NCBI GenBank assembly: GCA_964562575.1
Contig: CAZLTY010000222.1
Coordinates: 1 to 6,246 of the forward strand
Direction of reading: 5' to 3'
Origin: SG8-4 sp964562575
GTDB taxonomy: Bacteria > Planctomycetota > Phycisphaerae > Sedimentisphaerales > Anaerobacaceae
Length of the DNA: 6,246 nucleotides
The position numbers and the translations under genes are program-made. Within the stretch, counting starts at the first letter, position 1, and every line of letters starts with the position of its first letter. Positions 4,524-6,246 of this stretch are shown one piece after another. The notes under the pieces are model-generated. The model did not search any database and was not told the origin of the DNA. It worked only from the letters and a program-made list of their open reading frames with translations.

Positions 4524-6246
4524 ATCTTCGGATTCTGAACATGGTTTTTTCGCCTGCTCCTATTTTCAACAGTCTCTTGAATTGCGTCTGGCCGAAGTCG
4601 CGGAGGGCGAATTTCGACAGCGTCAACTCACCCTGCATCACTGACAATTCGACTCGCGCGGCTCTCTTCGAGCATTTCACCGAACAACTGCCCCAGGCGT
4701 AGCCGTTCGAGAAGAAGAACGTACCGTCGTTGTTGGCGAACGTCATAGATCTTTCCACACCGGAATAGTCGAATCCCGTCAGTGCGAGCACCGCCGCCCA
4801 ACTGGCCATGGCGCGGGCGTAGTGATGGCCGCACTCGGCTTCATTGAAGGGGCTTCTCTTGCGCCCGTCGTATCTTTCGCGGATGTTCTCGATACATTTC
4901 AAGCCGGCGTTGGTCTGGCCTTCATACAGCATACCCACCGCGGCGGTGTATTCGAAGCCTGTCATCACCTCGGTGAAATATGAGAACGGATTCTCCGGAC
5001 GATTCTTAGGATAGCTTGCCATCAGCAAAGCGGACTCATCGCCCATCGCAAAGCTGCGCATGCAGTTGAAATGTCCGTACAGACCCTCCCTCAGGTTGTA
5101 TTTCATGATGCCGCGCATCGTCGCGCCGACATTGGCGGGATCGAGCAGGTGCCCCAGTCCGCAGACGTGGGCCATGTACTGACCTACAAGCTGATCGACA
5201 AGACAACCCGAGCCGAGCTGATAGTCGGGTTTGGTCGGATCCTTCGCCCCCATGCCGATGAGCAGGCTCGGGGCGATTTGCGATTTGTCTTTCGGAGGGC
5301 GCACCTGGTGTTCGTAGTATTCGCCGTTGAATAAATTCTCGTCGATCCACTGTTTTCCCTGCACGAAGAGACGCCGGCAGACGGCCGCGAACTCATCCTC
5401 GCCGAGATAGCGTGACATCTCCTCTGCCGCTCGCAGCGCACCCAGATACCAGATGCCCATCTGAGGGTTGGGCCCGTAGTACTCGACGTCCATCGTGTTG
5501 TGCTGGCAGCCTTCCATCACGCCGTCCTTGTCGGCGTCCCAGCCGCCCGCAATCCAGCAGAATTCCACCGCTCGTCTGACACCGGGCCAGAGGCTCTTTA
5601 GCATTTCATCGTCGCCTGAGAGCTGCCAGTCCCGGTAGATTTTCATGATACAGCCCATCTGCCCGTCGGCGGCGGCCTTGCCGAAATCCTGCGCGTGCGC
5701 AAGCGGCAGATGCACTCGAAAACTCATCAGACCTCTGTCGTCCGTTGCGTGGGCGAACTCGACCTCGCGCATGGATTTGGCCAAGCTGCCGAAAAGAAAG
5801 GCCAGAGCCTGCTCATAATTCCAGACGTGGGTACACGAGCCGTGACAGCAACCCCTTGTGTTGCTGGAACCCTCCCAGCCGTAGAAGCGCCCGTCGGCGG
5901 TGCGAAAGCAGGTCTGTGTCCGAAGCGTACTGATATTGAACAGTGCCGCCTCCTTCACTACTTCAGGTAAATCGCTCTCACAGAAAGTCTGCACAAACTG
6001 CTGCGTTTTCTTCTCCAGTCTCGCAAGCTGCGGCACAAACTTCTCGGCTACATCCCACGCGTCGTCGTATTTGGTTGTGTAGTGATTTCCTATGCGATCC
6101 TTGTCATTACCTTTGGGCGTCCAGGTCTGGCGATTCGGAAAGTGCCATGTAAGAAGGAACGTTACGTTCTTCGTCTCGTGTGCCGATAGCTCAACTTCAA
6201 CGGCGAGCGACGCCATCGGCATATCTTCGCCTGTGTCTTCGCGCTG
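4522..6246 (-). CDS. GH116 (GBA2-like) beta-glycosidase, N-terminus beyond the window
   Basis: The frame stays open through the right edge (codons before the Met at 6222 read QREDTGED), so 6222 is an internal methionine and the true start lies outside. The visible 574 residues contain the end of the GH116 N-terminal beta domain (FLLTWHFPNR, about 30-39) and the whole (alpha/alpha)6 catalytic domain. Using visible numbering, the presumed nucleophile is E245 in the MEGCQHNTMD motif, followed by GPNPQMG. The presumed acid/base is D351 in SGCLVDQLVGQ. E469 and R478 in NEAECGHHYARAM match the glycone-binding Glu/Arg pair known in TxGH116, with the same spacing of nine. All key residues are therefore present and the enzyme is probably active. 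Family members act as retaining beta-glucosidases, beta-xylosidases, glucosylceramidases or N-acetylglucosaminidases, and the sequence alone does not settle which. Roughly 300 N-terminal residues, including any signal peptide, are missing. It is the first of two tightly linked genes with the PHP-like hydrolase. Confidence 0.9.
   Translation of the reverse strand, partial: QREDTGEDMPMASLAVEVELSAHETKNVTFLLTWHFPNRQTWTPKGNDKDRIGNHYTTKYDDAWDVAEKFVPQLARLEKKTQQFVQTFCESDLPEVVKEAALFNISTLRTQTCFRTADGRFYGWEGSSNTRGCCHGSCTHVWNYEQALAFLFGSLAKSMREVEFAHATDDRGLMSFRVHLPLAHAQDFGKAAADGQMGCIMKIYRDWQLSGDDEMLKSLWPGVRRAVEFCWIAGGWDADKDGVMEGCQHNTMDVEYYGPNPQMGIWYLGALRAAEEMSRYLGEDEFAAVCRRLFVQGKQWIDENLFNGEYYEHQVRPPKDKSQIAPSLLIGMGAKDPTKPDYQLGSGCLVDQLVGQYMAHVCGLGHLLDPANVGATMRGIMKYNLREGLYGHFNCMRSFAMGDESALLMASYPKNRPENPFSYFTEVMTGFEYTAAVGMLYEGQTNAGLKCIENIRERYDGRKRSPFNEAECGHHYARAMASWAAVLALTGFDYSGVERSMTFANNDGTFFFSNGYAWGSCSVKCSKRAARVELSVMQGELTLSKFALRDFGQTQFKRLLKIGAGEKTMFRIRR

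Noticed and set aside
6220..6222. Methionine at 6222 as the start of the GH116 gene
   Set aside because: The frame remains open to the window edge and the protein would lack nearly the whole GH116 N-terminal domain, so this is an internal residue.

Overview
The window most likely comes from a Planctomycetota genome, probably of the Phycisphaerae/Sedimentisphaerales type. This is inferred from protein style, not from a marker gene. The indicators are a small zinc-ribbon membrane protein beside a PilT ATPase, a PknB-type kinase N-lobe with a low-complexity leader, a Tat-exported PHP-like hydrolase next to a GH116 glycosidase, and a fossil C-terminus reading 'TNGTEDIWWILEGQDYPRLWWE', which resembles the tails of secreted repeat (GLUG-type) proteins in that group.

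Layout. Positions 1-1989 (minus strand) hold a two-gene unit: a PilT-like type IV pilus retraction ATPase (start best placed at 1989, not at the TTG at 2001), followed 60 nt downstream by a zinc-ribbon multi-pass membrane protein that runs off the left edge. Positions 1990-2429 are a divergent intergenic region. It contains a probable pilT promoter, a near-perfect 24-bp palindrome, a remnant of the 3' end of an older minus-strand gene, and a strong sigma70-like promoter pointing right. Positions 2430-2774 (plus strand) encode only the N-lobe of a Ser/Thr protein kinase. Frame-shifted traces of the next part of the kinase follow up to about 2797, so this is a decayed gene. Positions 2905-6246 (minus strand) hold a second two-gene unit: the C-terminal ~574 residues of a GH116 (GBA2-like) beta-glycosidase, cut by the right edge, and 9 nt after its stop codon a Tat-exported PHP/DUF3604-like metallohydrolase.

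How the genes work together. The GH116 and PHP-like genes are almost certainly co-transcribed and translationally coupled, because the Shine-Dalgarno of the second overlaps the stop codon of the first. This suggests a joint role in breaking down a glycoside or glycoconjugate. PilT and the zinc-ribbon protein probably share a transcript, but their functional link is unknown. The middle of the window (about 2180-2850) is a small graveyard with two gene relics of opposite orientation, implying past rearrangement between the two live units. I saw no tRNA, rRNA, CRISPR array or intact mobile element, and no convincing evidence of a wholly new system.
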